NCBI RefSeq assembly: GCF_036884655.1
Contig: NC_088344.1
Span: 35,208,501-35,272,500 of the forward strand
DNA: 64,000 nt
From: Musa acuminata AAA Group
Taxonomy: Eukaryota > Streptophyta > Magnoliopsida > Zingiberales > Musaceae
Reading direction: 5' to 3'
Every line of letters starts with the position of its first letter. Within the stretch, counting starts at the first letter, position 1. Made by a program: the position numbers and the translations under genes. This document shows positions 50,463-62,558 of this stretch, one piece after another. Below the pieces are notes generated by a model that saw nothing but the letters and a program-made list of their open reading frames with translations, ran no database searches and was not told where the DNA came from.

Positions 50463-52600
50463 CTGAGAATGGAGCTTACTGCTGTTAAATTTTTAATAAA
50501 TGCACTGGTAATCAGCTTCTATGGATTGAATGATTTTTCACAACCTATGATTCTTCATCGGTTGTATTGGGATCTCACATCGGACCATAATGTTTACAGA
50601 TTTCTTGTTTCCTGCAAGTCTAGTGATGTTGTGTAACACAGTCTTAGTCTTTAGTTTCAATCATGACAAAGGATGTTATATTTTTTGTTGATATTATTAA
50701 ATATAATAAAAAATAGATAATCTTAAAATTAATATATTTTAATTATTAAATAAAATGATTATGTTTTTTTTTTTTTTTTGTATGTAGTGTTTTTGATACA
50801 TATACATATTTGTATCATTTAACCAAAAGAAAAATATAAACATAACATGCACACCTAATGTTATGTCATTGTTTATATCTATATTGCCATGGGCTTTTGT
50901 GTTTAATTTTTTATCAAATCACTTGAATGAGGTATTAATATCTATACCTATAAAATATGGTTTATATTGAATAATTACTTAGTAAGTATTAGCATTTATG
51001 ATTTTATTCATTTGAGCATGCATTATGTCATGTATATTATATTTTAAAATTATTATTATAAAATAATTAATAATCAACACTTTATTTTATAACTTTAGTA
51101 AGTGTAATTCTATAACACAATATATATGTAAAATAAGTGTATAATTTAATATTAAAATAATTTAAAATATTTATATATACATGTAGAAAATATAACAAAT
51201 TTATGAATTTTTACATCTTATATCATAGCATATATATGTACTCTCATATATATGTGCATTCTCATATCTTACGTCATAATAAATAATTTCATATTGTACA
51301 TCATAACGTGTCATATATGCACACTTATACTTCACGTTATGAAATATAGATGCACTATTACATTACATGTCATAATATATATGTGCACTCTTATATTACA
51401 TGTCATAATATGTATATGCTCTCCACATAGAATACAATGTGTACTCTTACATCATAGTAAAATATACATGCATTTCACATAATAATATATCTATGCATGT
51501 GCATTTCTACATCGCACATCATCATATATGCATGTATATAAGATATTTTTTTATCATAATCATTATATTTTTATATAATAATATTTTTTAAAAAATATTT
51601 CAATCTTAAAAATCGAAAACATAAACATGTAATTTATCATATTCGTAAATCATAGACATCACAAATTATGAAGTGAGGGTAACGTATACATATTATTTAT
51701 ACTTTTATTGACATATTAGTTGTAATTCAATATATGTGACTCAAACATTAAATATTATTTTTAAATTATTATAAATATCTATTTAAATCTTAATATCAAA
51801 TATTTGTTTAGTGTGTTTTAATTTTATTTGATTTATTTATAATATTTTTAATTAGATTTTTCTCATGATGATTGAAACAATATAACAAGTAAAATATATT
51901 ATAATGGGCACCAAAGTATAAATAATTTTTTAAGAGAATTTAAATACTTTTTAAATTAGAGCGTTGTTTGAGAAAAAAATATTAAAAATCTTTCTAATAA
52001 AGGATATCGTCGTATGATTGATCGATGATTATTAACGATTCCGATTTCATACAGGAAAGTTGCAACCTCCTCTAATCCAAACTGATCACGAATTGTTGGG
52101 ATTAGACCACCCTTAACGGGATCGCGACCCATTGTACCAACCATCATAACACACCTGTGTCGCCCAAGTCATAAGGGGGCATGATAACTTGATGTCATCG
52201 TCATCTTTCTCCAGCTTATCACCAAGAATCTGTTCAGAGTTCCAAACTCGATGGAACATTCATACATATATAATGATACACATTTATCACTCTAAAAAAA
52301 ATCCATTACATATACAGACTTCTTTCTTTTTAAAATGTATGCCATATATAATGGATTTAGTAAGGAGAGAGAGTTAATCTCCCTAAAAAACGTTCCGATT
52401 TTTGTAGTGAAGGCTAACATAATCATCGGATCACATAATAATGATAATATCAGTCGGTTACCGCGTAAAAACATAGGTTATGTTCTGCATCACAAGCATT
52501 TGAATGCAAGAAACTTTACAACTCATAAATCGGATAATAACACAAAAAGGATTTTATTTGGATCCATAACACAATTATATTTAAAAAAAAAAACTCCGAA
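50463..52600. other. Very AT-rich intergenic DNA
   Basis: Apart from the imperfect repeat at 51225-51540, this is featureless AT-rich sequence with a poly-T run near 50766. No gene was recognised. Confidence 0.45.
51225..51540. repeat. Imperfect tandem repeat (minisatellite-like)
   Basis: A motif of the form tatgtgcactcttatattac followed by atgtcataata recurs about seven times with spacing of 35-50 bases and considerable divergence (for example near 51246, 51310, 51350, 51385, 51430, 51490). Spurious repetitive frames (ILHVIIYMCT-like) come from it. Confidence 0.65.
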
Positions 52601-52604
52601 CTTA

Positions 52605-54073
52605 TAAAAGCTTAATTGTTAGCCCTAAATACACACCCACTGCAGTAAGCTCTAATTTACAAGAGCCAATCTTTAACCAATACTTACGCTGCCAACACAA
52701 AAACATACCCCAAAGCTCCATAGTTGCAAAGATCAAAACAAATCCATTGTGCATTTTAATAGATCCAGAGAACATGGATATGGCTGGTCGGGTGTAGGGA
52801 TAAATAGGTGAAGCCAGCATGCAGGAACCAAATTTCACGCAGGTATTACCAACAATCCATCCAATTCTGGATTGATGAAAATTCTTTTTCATGCACTGAT
52901 AAAAAAGACATAAGCAGAGAATTAACATAGGACTACAATTCAGGAAGTTAAATTACAATCTTTAGAACTAGATGCAGGTAGAGATGCATCACCATAATAG
53001 CTTTCTTTTGCATTCTTTATTGGCACAATGCATCATCATACAGTGATTGAGTAGAGTGAATCAAGGACTGGAGGAACTACTCTATTAATGATACCAGCAG
53101 AGTTTCCTAGCGCCTAAGGTTCATTAGAGCTGATGTTTTTAAGTCTGTTCAAAATGTTAGTGCGGTACAATTTGATTATATGCATAGAAATGTAAACAAG
53201 ATAGCACTTAATATGACTAATTTTGGTTGGCAGCTCGTGTTATTTCCAAAATCGAAAAACTAATTTTGGAAGTTTATACCTCTTAGTATGACTAATTTAT
53301 CCGAGTACAAATATTTCCAAAATCGTGAAACTAACATTTTATATTTTTAGTCACAGTGTCTGCTAAAGTTGGCTTGAATCTAGGTAATATTTTGAGAATG
53401 GTGTACTTCAAAATCAAGTGTCATTAATAATGTTCTAGAAAGTAATTGTAATGAATGGTACAGGTACCGGCCATAAAGTAGTCATTCATAATGAGACATT
53501 CACACAATAGCCTATCATCTAAAAGCAAAAAGCATCTAGAATTAAAAGAGGTTCAATTAAGCTTTGGCCATATTCAGAGTTTTATCAAGTATGACAAAAT
53601 GTTTATAATCATTTAAGAACCTACTGAAGTGATACTCGATAAGAGATGGATACTGATTAGAAATACCAATGTAGCATTTCTATAAATGTAACAGTAAACA
53701 ATAACAGGAATAAGAAAAAGTTACGAAATATAATCCAAATATGCAGTATATTTAGCTTGTACAAATCAGAAACAGCAGAGCGTAATTGGGCATATGCTTC
53801 CACATTTGTGGTTAAGTAATCATAACAAGTGTTGCTGAAATGTAGATGATATTCATACCATAAGACAGCATCTATAATGTACTTTTACAATAAAAGATAC
53901 ACATAAAAATTCAGCAACCATGTTATTAATATGAGAAAACAAACAATATCAGTAGTCATAACATGAAAGCTCCAGACTATAAAAGCCATGAATTTCAATC
54001 TGGAAAACAAATACAGAAATGATATGCAAACCTCTAGCAGTCTTTCGTAGCAAAAATTTCCCGGAATGCTTCT
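52605..54073 (-). other. Inferred 3' UTR of leucyl-tRNA synthetase with a spliced intron
   Basis: After the stop at 54074 the minus strand has 42 bases and then a donor (gctagag|gtttgc, exon end 54032). A matching acceptor after a T-rich tract (cttttttatcag) ends at 52896, so the terminal non-coding exon would be about 52895-52605. It shows no long credible protein, consistent with UTR. The inferred intron is 1136 bases. Confidence 0.45.
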
Positions 54074-57000
54074 TTAGGAGACAATGTGAAGTTCCGCCGT
54101 AGAATACTCCAACTTGCTCATATATATGGCAATAGGGTTGCCAGGTGAAGGGGGATTCTGAGTCAGCAATGATACATGTGGACCTGCTTTGCTTCGTGCA
54201 ACCTCGTCTGATGCAGACAGGATTTCAACCTGTTCAAGACCCAGTTGCCTCTTTATCAAGTCAGAATTCTCCTGAAGAACCTGTATTTCACCAAAAGGCA
54301 GTTTCAATTCCAGGGCCTGTGGACCAACAGACAATGCTTCATCCTTCTTGAACTTTAGAAAAGGCATGCAGAGTTTCTGGATCTGCTTAAAGTTTGCAGC
54401 CTGTCCAACAGCACTCTGTTTTAATGCTTCCAGTATTTCCTGATCAGGTGCAAATGCACGTCGATCTCCATCAAACTTGCTTTGAAGTATCCTCAAGCAT
54501 TCTTCTTTCCAACCATCAAATTGCTCGTTTACATATATAAGGCCTATTGTCAATTTGTTTTCTTCTGCTATAGGAACTGCAATCCCTTTTTTAGCCTTCT
54601 TAGGACCGGATGCTTGCTTCTGGAGCAACTTCCTCATTAACACTATTGAATCCTGCAAATACTTGTTAGCAATCTTAAGGGTAAGATCAGGAGCATCATA
54701 CAGGGGCCAACCAGCATTTACTACAAAGCCATCCTTTTTCAGAATATTCGTCCAAACATGCTCAGAATAGTGTGGACAAATTGGAGTAATGAGCCTAGTC
54801 TGAACATCCATGAACCGCCATAACAGGTCATGGTTCATACCTCCTGCTCCACAAGAGAACCTGTATTCATCTCTGGCAGCCTGAAGGTCGTAAAAACCTG
54901 ACTTCAAAGCATCCCTGAACATGAAATCATTGTAGTGTTGTTCAGTTGACTTGACTGCAATATTTATTTCATTGGCAAATACAAAATCAGCATAAGTAGT
55001 AGGGGGTTCAACTCGCAAAGTTGACTCAGCAGCCAACACTTCTTCCATCCAGGCAATTTCCTTAGTGAGCCTCAAAATTGCAGCATTCGCTGTTTCAAAA
55101 ACAAAATTTGCATCATCCATTCCATCACCAGCATCTGCAAGGGAAAATCTAGTGGCATCAGAGGAGAATTCCTCTATGGCCTGACGAAGGGTCCTGAAAT
55201 TTCCAGTTGATTTTGACATCTTCTCAGAATTCAGCATAAGGTGACCATTGCACCGGAAACCACGAGGCCAATGATGTTCCGGCAAAAGTGCTGTATGGTT
55301 ATAAATGCAAAAAGTGAGGTGGTTTTGTATAAGATCTTTACCAGATACACGTAAATCAAATGGGTACCAATACTCAAATTCTAGCTTCATCTTGTTAAGA
55401 AGAGACACAGGGATGTCAGTTTTTGGAAGCGGACCACCACAAAAGACATAATCCCAGACATCATCAGTCATTTGCTCAGGCTTCACAGAAGAATGATCAG
55501 AGCCATACATATCAGGACCTTGCAAAAGATGAGCAATGGTATAGAAGGCCATGTAGAGAGTTGAATCAGAAAGTGATTCAACTAGGAATTGCTCGTCCCA
55601 GGGAAGACGGGTACCAAGTCCAAAAGACCGTGAACATGCCCACTGATTCAGCCAGCTTAGTGTATGCTCAAAACCATTTCTTGTTTCTTTACAGTAGAGA
55701 TTCATGTGGGCTAAACAATCCTCTGCCTCCTTCTTCCACTCAGCCTCACCATAAGTAATGTACCACTGATCCGTTAGAGCCACAACACACTCATCACCCG
55801 ACCTAGACATAACTTTCTTTTCGGGCTCGCTGTACATCACTCCATCTCCTGTTTCTAAAAGTTTGTTCCTTATCAATGGCTTTGCTTCCTGAACTTTCAC
55901 TCCTTTAAAATCCCCTACCAGCATTGTACCATCAGTAAATCCTTTCAAGTAGGTTAGCTTTTTTGCCTCTGCAAGCTTCTCTTTGTCGTTCTGACTCTTG
56001 ATCTTAAGATCAACACACACCTTCTCTGCAGATTTGTCTCCAAATTCTGGAATATTAATGATTGGTATAACCTCAAATGGAAGAACCCACTCATCTTTGA
56101 CTCCAAACTTTGATCTCAGAGCAGGTTTCAGTTTCAAATCATTCAATGCCATGTAATCATCCGGTGAATCACTGGGCACACTGGTGACAATGCCCGTACC
56201 CTTATCTGTCAAAATTGTAAGCATCGGAAGTGAGTAAATGACTTCATTAAAGGCGAGAGGAGACCTCAAGGGTAAACCAATAAGATCATGACCAGACAGC
56301 TCGAGCAGACAAGTTGGCTTCTCCGGAATCCGTGACAGATTCTGATATGCAAGGTTCAAAGCAGCTCGGTATGTTACAATAAAAACATCGGTTTCATTGA
56401 TCTCAAAGGCACCATACTCACCATCTGGCAGTACCCATGCATTTGTTTGCCCATACATCGTCTCAGGTCTTAATGTTGCAGCTGCTAAGTATACTCTTCT
56501 ACCTTCCAAAACTTTCAACTTTGTTCTGAAAGGAGGGAGTACTTCCATCTTGATCAGAACATAATCCTGCGGTTGAACACCCTCACCCGAAGCTCGGTCA
56601 TGATCTGCACATGGTTGGCCATCCAATGGAGAGTATATTGTGTATCTCATATCCTTCACAATCTTTCCCATGTCTTTTAGCTTCTTCATCTGCCATCTAA
56701 CAAAGGAATCATAAAATGGGTTCATGTCTGTAGTTATGAAAGAACGCCTCCAATCACAGCCCAATCCAAAATCCTTAAGATCTTCTTTTGCTAGAGGTGG
56801 AAAATAGCTTAGCCAGTGACATGGATCTTGGAATTTAGCAATCTCATCATCTGAAAGACCAAAACTCCTCATAATATCCCACTGAGACTTGTATCCACCA
56901 GATTTTGCAGCAGCCTTAGACCTCTTGCTTTTGAATTTATCAGGGGCAACCACGTTACCCTCTTCAGATTTGTTCTCATCAGGACCTTCCGTTTTAGAAT

Positions 57001-57376
57001 CCTCCTCTACAGAAGGAAACACAGGAGGATTCCCATATAATTCAACCTCTCGTGCAAGCTTGTCAGCAGATGCCTTGATAGGCATTCCAGTGCAATGGAA
57101 AGCAAAAGGCAAGAGTACATTACAACCACGTAGCCTGTGGTAAGCAGCACCAAATTCAAGCTTGGAAACAGTAAAGGCATGTCCCAGATGCAGCAGGCCA
57201 TTCATGTAAGGGTATGGGAAGTTCCCAAAGAACTTCTCACCCTTCTTGGGAGGCTTACTTCCAGCATCAGCCTCAAAAATCTTGTGGGCTTCCCATCTTT
57301 TTTGGACCTCTGACTGTATCTTAAGCAGTTGGTCTCTCCTGGCATAGCTCCTACCTTCCTCAGCATTCGAAGTCAT
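54074..57376 (-). CDS. Leucine--tRNA ligase, cytoplasmic
   Basis: A single open frame of 1100 residues with no coding introns, close to the length of plant cytosolic LeuRS (about 1090). It charges tRNA-Leu in the cytosol. The class I signature HIGH appears as HLGH at residues 63-66 (PYMNGLLHLGHAF), and KMSKS is at 719-723 (LNSEKMSKSTGNFRT). Between them lies the inserted editing domain that hydrolyses mischarged tRNA (TLRPETMYGQTNAWV, GTGIVTSVPSDSPDDY). The C-terminal part holds the anticodon-binding helical region and a eukaryote-type extension. No organellar transit peptide is visible at MTSNAEEGRSYARRDQL, which supports a cytosolic form. The ATG at 57376 lies four bases after a predicted leader-intron acceptor. 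All catalytic motifs are intact. Confidence 0.97.
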   Translation of the reverse strand: MTSNAEEGRSYARRDQLLKIQSEVQKRWEAHKIFEADAGSKPPKKGEKFFGNFPYPYMNGLLHLGHAFTVSKLEFGAAYHRLRGCNVLLPFAFHCTGMPIKASADKLAREVELYGNPPVFPSVEEDSKTEGPDENKSEEGNVVAPDKFKSKRSKAAAKSGGYKSQWDIMRSFGLSDDEIAKFQDPCHWLSYFPPLAKEDLKDFGLGCDWRRSFITTDMNPFYDSFVRWQMKKLKDMGKIVKDMRYTIYSPLDGQPCADHDRASGEGVQPQDYVLIKMEVLPPFRTKLKVLEGRRVYLAAATLRPETMYGQTNAWVLPDGEYGAFEINETDVFIVTYRAALNLAYQNLSRIPEKPTCLLELSGHDLIGLPLRSPLAFNEVIYSLPMLTILTDKGTGIVTSVPSDSPDDYMALNDLKLKPALRSKFGVKDEWVLPFEVIPIINIPEFGDKSAEKVCVDLKIKSQNDKEKLAEAKKLTYLKGFTDGTMLVGDFKGVKVQEAKPLIRNKLLETGDGVMYSEPEKKVMSRSGDECVVALTDQWYITYGEAEWKKEAEDCLAHMNLYCKETRNGFEHTLSWLNQWACSRSFGLGTRLPWDEQFLVESLSDSTLYMAFYTIAHLLQGPDMYGSDHSSVKPEQMTDDVWDYVFCGGPLPKTDIPVSLLNKMKLEFEYWYPFDLRVSGKDLIQNHLTFCIYNHTALLPEHHWPRGFRCNGHLMLNSEKMSKSTGNFRTLRQAIEEFSSDATRFSLADAGDGMDDANFVFETANAAILRLTKEIAWMEEVLAAESTLRVEPPTTYADFVFANEINIAVKSTEQHYNDFMFRDALKSGFYDLQAARDEYRFSCGAGGMNHDLLWRFMDVQTRLITPICPHYSEHVWTNILKKDGFVVNAGWPLYDAPDLTLKIANKYLQDSIVLMRKLLQKQASGPKKAKKGIAVPIAEENKLTIGLIYVNEQFDGWKEECLRILQSKFDGDRRAFAPDQEILEALKQSAVGQAANFKQIQKLCMPFLKFKKDEALSVGPQALELKLPFGEIQVLQENSDLIKRQLGLEQVEILSASDEVARSKAGPHVSLLTQNPPSPGNPIAIYMSKLEYSTAELHIVS

Positions 57377-58640
57377 TTCTCTAAATACAATGGTGTGAGT
57401 TTAGACAAATTAGCATGTGGAGATACATAATAATTATCACTCTAAAGGTCTTTCTCAACTCAATGTAAAACACAGGACCTTTCTGAGAGAAACAAGAAAC
57501 AAAGCGCCACAGAGAAAAAAACCACAAAATGTGAAAGATCAAGACGACTAAGGCTATATAAATCTCTTCCAACTTTGTTCACACTTTCTAGTTTCTACCA
57601 AGAACATCCAATTTAAAACTCCAATAAGCAGCTCAGTTACAAGAGGAAAGGTAACAGAATGAAAGTGAACCGCTTTGTTTAAGAAACCTAACCTATTAAA
57701 GACACAAGATCATAATAACTACAACTCCAATAACAGTGCAAAAAAAAAAAAAGCTATTGTTAGGGTCTACTTCTGATCTCCAACAAACAAAAAAGATCTA
57801 AACTATAGTGAAGAAAAGATTTTTCTTCAGACAACTTTTGTTTCATCAAGCAATGCTCAATTGCAATATCTCCACAGACGGATAACAAGTACAAGCAAAC
57901 GATAAGTTTGGGTTGTTTCTCATCATCTTAAAGAATATAAGTTCTAATCACCGGGTTGCAAAATCAGAGTTCAGGAAATGGCAGCAATAACATCAACAAA
58001 GTAAATTGGATGAAACCAACCTCAAAGAAATGGATGGTCAATAAAAATTCGTCCACTCAATTATTGCTAGTTTCATTTGGCTGTTAGGCCGCAGTGCTAT
58101 TCTATCTCATTTATAAGCAAAACGGCAACACAAACCAAGAATGATCCGGAAACTGTGTTTGCTCACCAAATATGCGTATGAGTCGATCCAATCCACAATT
58201 GGAAACAACACTTAAAACCAACACGAACTCAGACAGGTTTTCCACACAAACAACACCGTAGTCATAAAAGTACATAATATCATCACATATATTGCAACCG
58301 ATTGCACAACAGCACGTACTTGCTTTCCCTTCTCACCACCAACAGCTAGAAGAAGAGCAGAACGACAAAATAAGCAGGAAGATCTAACATCACAGCATAA
58401 ATCAAAGTCAAAAAAACATCTCATTTATGCTACGCGAGGCAACCGACTAACGCGAAGAGAATCCAAAGACAGAGAGGAGAACAATTTTCGCACCGAGAAT
58501 GAATCCGATTCGAGAATCTGAGCAAAGCGACGGGTCTCCGGAGGATTCCCCAGCGGAGGTGAGACGGCGCCAGGAGAGAGACGAGTGGGGTGGCGTTTTG
58601 ACTTAGGGTTTGCGGAGGGGATATGACGAGCGTTTCCGGC
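57377..58640 (-). promoter_or_regulatory. Leader intron, first non-coding exon and promoter of leucyl-tRNA synthetase
   Basis: An acceptor (ttgtatttag|AGAAATG) ends just before the start codon. A donor (cattctcg|gtgcga, exon end 58494) lies in a GC-rich segment 1.1 kb upstream, predicting a leader intron at 57381-58493. The GC-rich, CT-rich DNA at about 58495-58640 would be the first exon and core promoter. No nested gene was recognised in the intron. Confidence 0.55.
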
Positions 58641-58757
58641 CCAGCGAACGGAGAGCGGTTGGACCGGAGCTTGACTCGGCTTATCGAACCGAACCGAACC
58701 GTTTAATATCAAGTCTCAGACCGGGTCGATCTGGGGCTTTCGGTCGATCCAAACCGA

Positions 58758-58842
58758 ATCTTAAATCTTAAATCTTAAATCCAAACCGAATCTTAAATCT
58801 TAAATCCAAACTGAAAGCCCGCAATTGAATCTTAAATCTGTT
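58758..58842. repeat. Short tandem repeat of aatcttaaatc units
   Basis: The phrases ccaaaccgaatcttaaatc and tcttaaatc recur several times in tandem with slight variation, upstream of the leucyl-tRNA synthetase promoter. Confidence 0.8.
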
Positions 58843-59340
58843 CTCTTCGACAAGACAGTAACCAATAATGTTATCTGATGAGGTCAGATTTGATCGTGAC
58901 ATCGAGTCGCTGCCGTGGAATGAAAATAAGGTATGAAAATAAGCTAAATTGACTTCATTTCCCAACCATAATAAAGTAGAAAGAGAAACATCTAATCTCA
59001 CAATGGTTAAAATATCATTCTTCTTTATCGGATCGGGACGTAATAGATGGACATGATAGATGATGTATAATTTAGATTATTTTACGACCTTCTTGTTGCT
59101 GTAGATGATGTTCTCTCGTCGATGAGACAGAATCGAACGAGTTAACAATGAATCGTAGTAAAAACTCACAAGATATTAACAATATATATAATGATTTATT
59201 ATTAGATTACGTAGTCATCTATTTAATTGAATAAGATATATTAAAATTTTGGTTGAATTTTGACAAGGATTATCGATAAATAAAAAGAATGTTATGGGTT
59301 TAGAATGATTTTAATGGAAAAAACTTTTTTTAATTATTTA
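58843..59340. other. AT-rich intergenic DNA
   Basis: No gene, RNA or repeat structure recognised. Confidence 0.4.
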
Positions 59341-59349
59341 TAATAGATC

Positions 59350-60865
59350 ATTTGTTCTTCGTTGTAAATTGATAGGATTATATGCATAACAGAAATTATA
59401 AAATATCTGTGAGAGAAAATGAATGAGGTCAATTGTGCGATCCACACGGTAGGCACCGTGAAGTTACTCCTCAAATTACTACACAATCCTCCTTTCCACG
59501 TATACTATATGATCAAAAAAAGGGTTGACTCTTCTTATTATACATACGCCCTCTAATTGAGGTTATCAGCTAAGAAAAAAAGGGAGAGAGGAGTATAGGA
59601 GGTAGCAGCCAAAAAAGGTCTAGTCTATGATCATTTGGTTCCCTCTTATTTATAAAGGTCTTGTGTTAACATAACTCTAATGGATTCTGCTTTTTGGATC
59701 TCCATCTAATACTCAAGCCTCTTGGATTATTGAATCTTATTGACTCTTATTGGATCTCATTCATAAGATTCATTAATTCAAAAACATACTGGATATCTAA
59801 TAAAAGTGGGACTTTAGTGGATATCGCATATTCGTATATCTATTTATCGCAATACATATCATACATGTGTGACTCTCTAGACCCAATATTGAGCTGGCTG
59901 TGAGTCATACTTATTAGAACTCCTTCTGACTTAATGGATTATTATCTTTATAATAATTCACTCAACTTATCGATTACGAACGTACTAGTCCACTACGTTG
60001 TAATCCCCAAATGATACAGGAGAATCCAATTCATTAGACTTGTCTATCATCAATTACTATATATATAGTCTCCCTCATCCATCTAATATCCTAAAGATCA
60101 TAGACCGGGCATGATGCTATCAAGCATATATAGTTTCTACTCAAGTATTGCTCTACTTGGATTCTCCCGAATAATTCTTTATTTCTTAATCCGAATAACC
60201 TTGGCTAGGGATTTGCTTGAGTAAGAACACATATAATATTTTTCTCATGACACAAATAATGGATGATCTTTTATTGATACTCAATTATCCTCATAAGGTT
60301 GACTGCATTTTCTTGATAATCGATTATGCTAGAATTGAAACTTTCAAACATATAAGTTCGATATTAAAGAGTGAAGTACTCATATAAGACATTCTTGGTG
60401 TCTCAAGTCTAAGAACCATATACATAATTGGAACGATAAAATTATTGTCTAATAATGAGGTATCATCAACCATCCAATATTCCATGAGTGAATCAATCAA
60501 TGAACTCATTCTACAATAAGCACATATACTATATCCCTAGTATCCCAATACAAGTAGCTATAAGACTAGTTGCTTCCATCATATGGACGAGTATACAACA
60601 CACTAGTTTATCCAATTATCTCGATGTCCCTCTTGAGTAACCTATGATCGAGATTATTTAGGATTTATATTTAAAGGTGAATTGGTCTTATTATCATGAT
60701 CTCATCATGATTTGATTCATATTGCACAGATTCATGAACATCATAATATATACAATAAGCAACACAAAATAATAAATAATAATAATAATAATAAGAGTAC
60801 GTATCATATCACAGGTGTATCATTCACGTAATTGGCTTACAGGACATCTATGACTAGCACCAACA
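59350..60865 (-). mobile_element. Solo LTR-like relic, probably Ty1-copia type
   Basis: Read on the minus strand the block starts TGTTGGTGCTAGTCATAG at about 60865, and has a promoter-like ttataaata near 59650, a CT-rich leader, and downstream sequence ending near gaagaaca at about 59353. A TGTTGG start, a length of about 1.5 kb, a TATA box in the distal third and no coding capacity fit a long copia-type LTR standing alone. A target-site duplication was not found, so the ends are approximate. An (AAT)n tract lies at 60768-60794. Confidence 0.5.
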
Positions 60866-60869
60866 CATA

Positions 60870-62440
60870 GGATAGACAATGGATTATTGTATTGCGATGG
60901 ATGATGATAATTTGGATGGTTCGCTATTTGATGGATGATGATGCAATCTATGCCACGGAGAAGCCGTGCAGAAGAATTAATCGTTAGGAACTAGGCTACA
61001 ACAGGATTCTGGTTAAGATCAATTTTAACCAAATCTTACATAAAATTTGATTTTGACCTTATCTTAATTTTGACTTAGTCAAAATTTAGTTTGAACCTCA
61101 AATCAATCATATGGATTTTGACTTGATCAACCCTAATTGTGACATAAGTTAGAAATTTAAATTTTGACCATGGTCAATCCTAATTTATGACTGAATTTGT
61201 TATTATAACTATAGCCTGATTTAGACTTAATTTGGTTATAATTGAAGTTTTTGACTAATTTTGATCTTGATCAACTTTTTTTTAATTAAACCCTAATTTT
61301 GATCTTATTTATCTCTAATCTTGATTAGCTTAATTGGGTTGATGTTTGGCATAAATCTATAAGACCAATTTCGATAAGTCAATCATGAGTTTGTTCAATT
61401 AAATATGGTTAATTAACCTAATTTAGGATTCTATATAGTATTAAAAAAATATAAATTATAAATTTATTTTATATTTTTCTGATATAAAATATTAGTAAAT
61501 CAAGAATCAAAAGTTTATCTAATTATTTTAGTAAGTTATGAAAAATGAAGATTTTAAAAAGTGATGTAATAAAAGAAGAGTTAAAATTATAAAAGAGTCA
61601 ATTATCAATTGATCTTTAAAAAAAGTAAAGAATAATATTGAATAATAAAGTTAGATTTATAGTTAAATATTTTACTCATAAAAAATATATCAAAGATATT
61701 TTTTTAGTTTTAAAATGGACTTATTAAAAATCATCATGATATTAGTAACTTATTATGATTTTAAGTTATATTATATAGATTAAAAATACATTTTATGAAT
61801 GAAGATGTAGATGAGAAAATTTATATTGAATAATCTAAAAGATAAGCAAATATAAAAGAAAATATTAATTTATAAAATTAAAAATTTTAATTATGAATTT
61901 AAACAAACTTTTGGTATATAAATTTATATAATATTATTACTTTATTCATATTTAAAGAAAATACTATTGATCAATATTTATATTTGAAAGTCAGTGAGAA
62001 TAAGTGTATTATATTGAAAGTCATTAGTATTAAGATATTTATGAATATATTTCAAAGATTGTTAAGAGCATCTCAATATGAATAAATCATTGAAAGATTT
62101 AATATATAATTTTTATTTAATTAATAATACACCTATTACTATAGATAAAAATTTTAATCAAAGTCAATGCCCTAATATTTTATATATAATTAAAAATCTA
62201 TTATATGCTTAAGTATATACTAAATTAGATATCAATTTTGTAATAAAAAATATTGGTAAATATAAAATTACCCATAAATGAAACATTAGATCACAATAAC
62301 ACATTTACACATCAGAAGAAATATATTCTGAATGACATCAAGAGATAGATATGTATTCTAAATTTAATATATTATTATTTACTTTCAGATTTTGATATTA
62401 ATTTTTTTTTTTTGCATAACTATAATATGATTATAGTTTT
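60870..62440. other. Very AT-rich intergenic DNA
   Basis: The first 400 bases are unusually dense in TTGAC/GTCAA words. The rest is low-complexity AT-rich DNA without genes. The end near 62450 may be the 3' UTR of the Rab gene. Confidence 0.45.
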
Positions 62441-62558
62441 ATGCTTACATTGACATCTCTACAACTCACGAGAAATTAGAAGATAAAGAGAGACTCTTTA
62501 GCATCATTCTTGGATTTGTCTATTAGATTTGATTTTTGAGTCATAAGATGTAGCGCAT

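Noticed and set aside
51225..51540. CRISPR-like array.
   Set aside because: The repeats are imperfect and AT-rich with no constant repeat/spacer structure, and the sequence is from a plant nucleus.
52602..52928. Minus-strand 108-codon frame with hydrophobic stretches.
   Set aside because: It lies where the 3'-UTR exon of leucyl-tRNA synthetase is expected, and no family was recognised.
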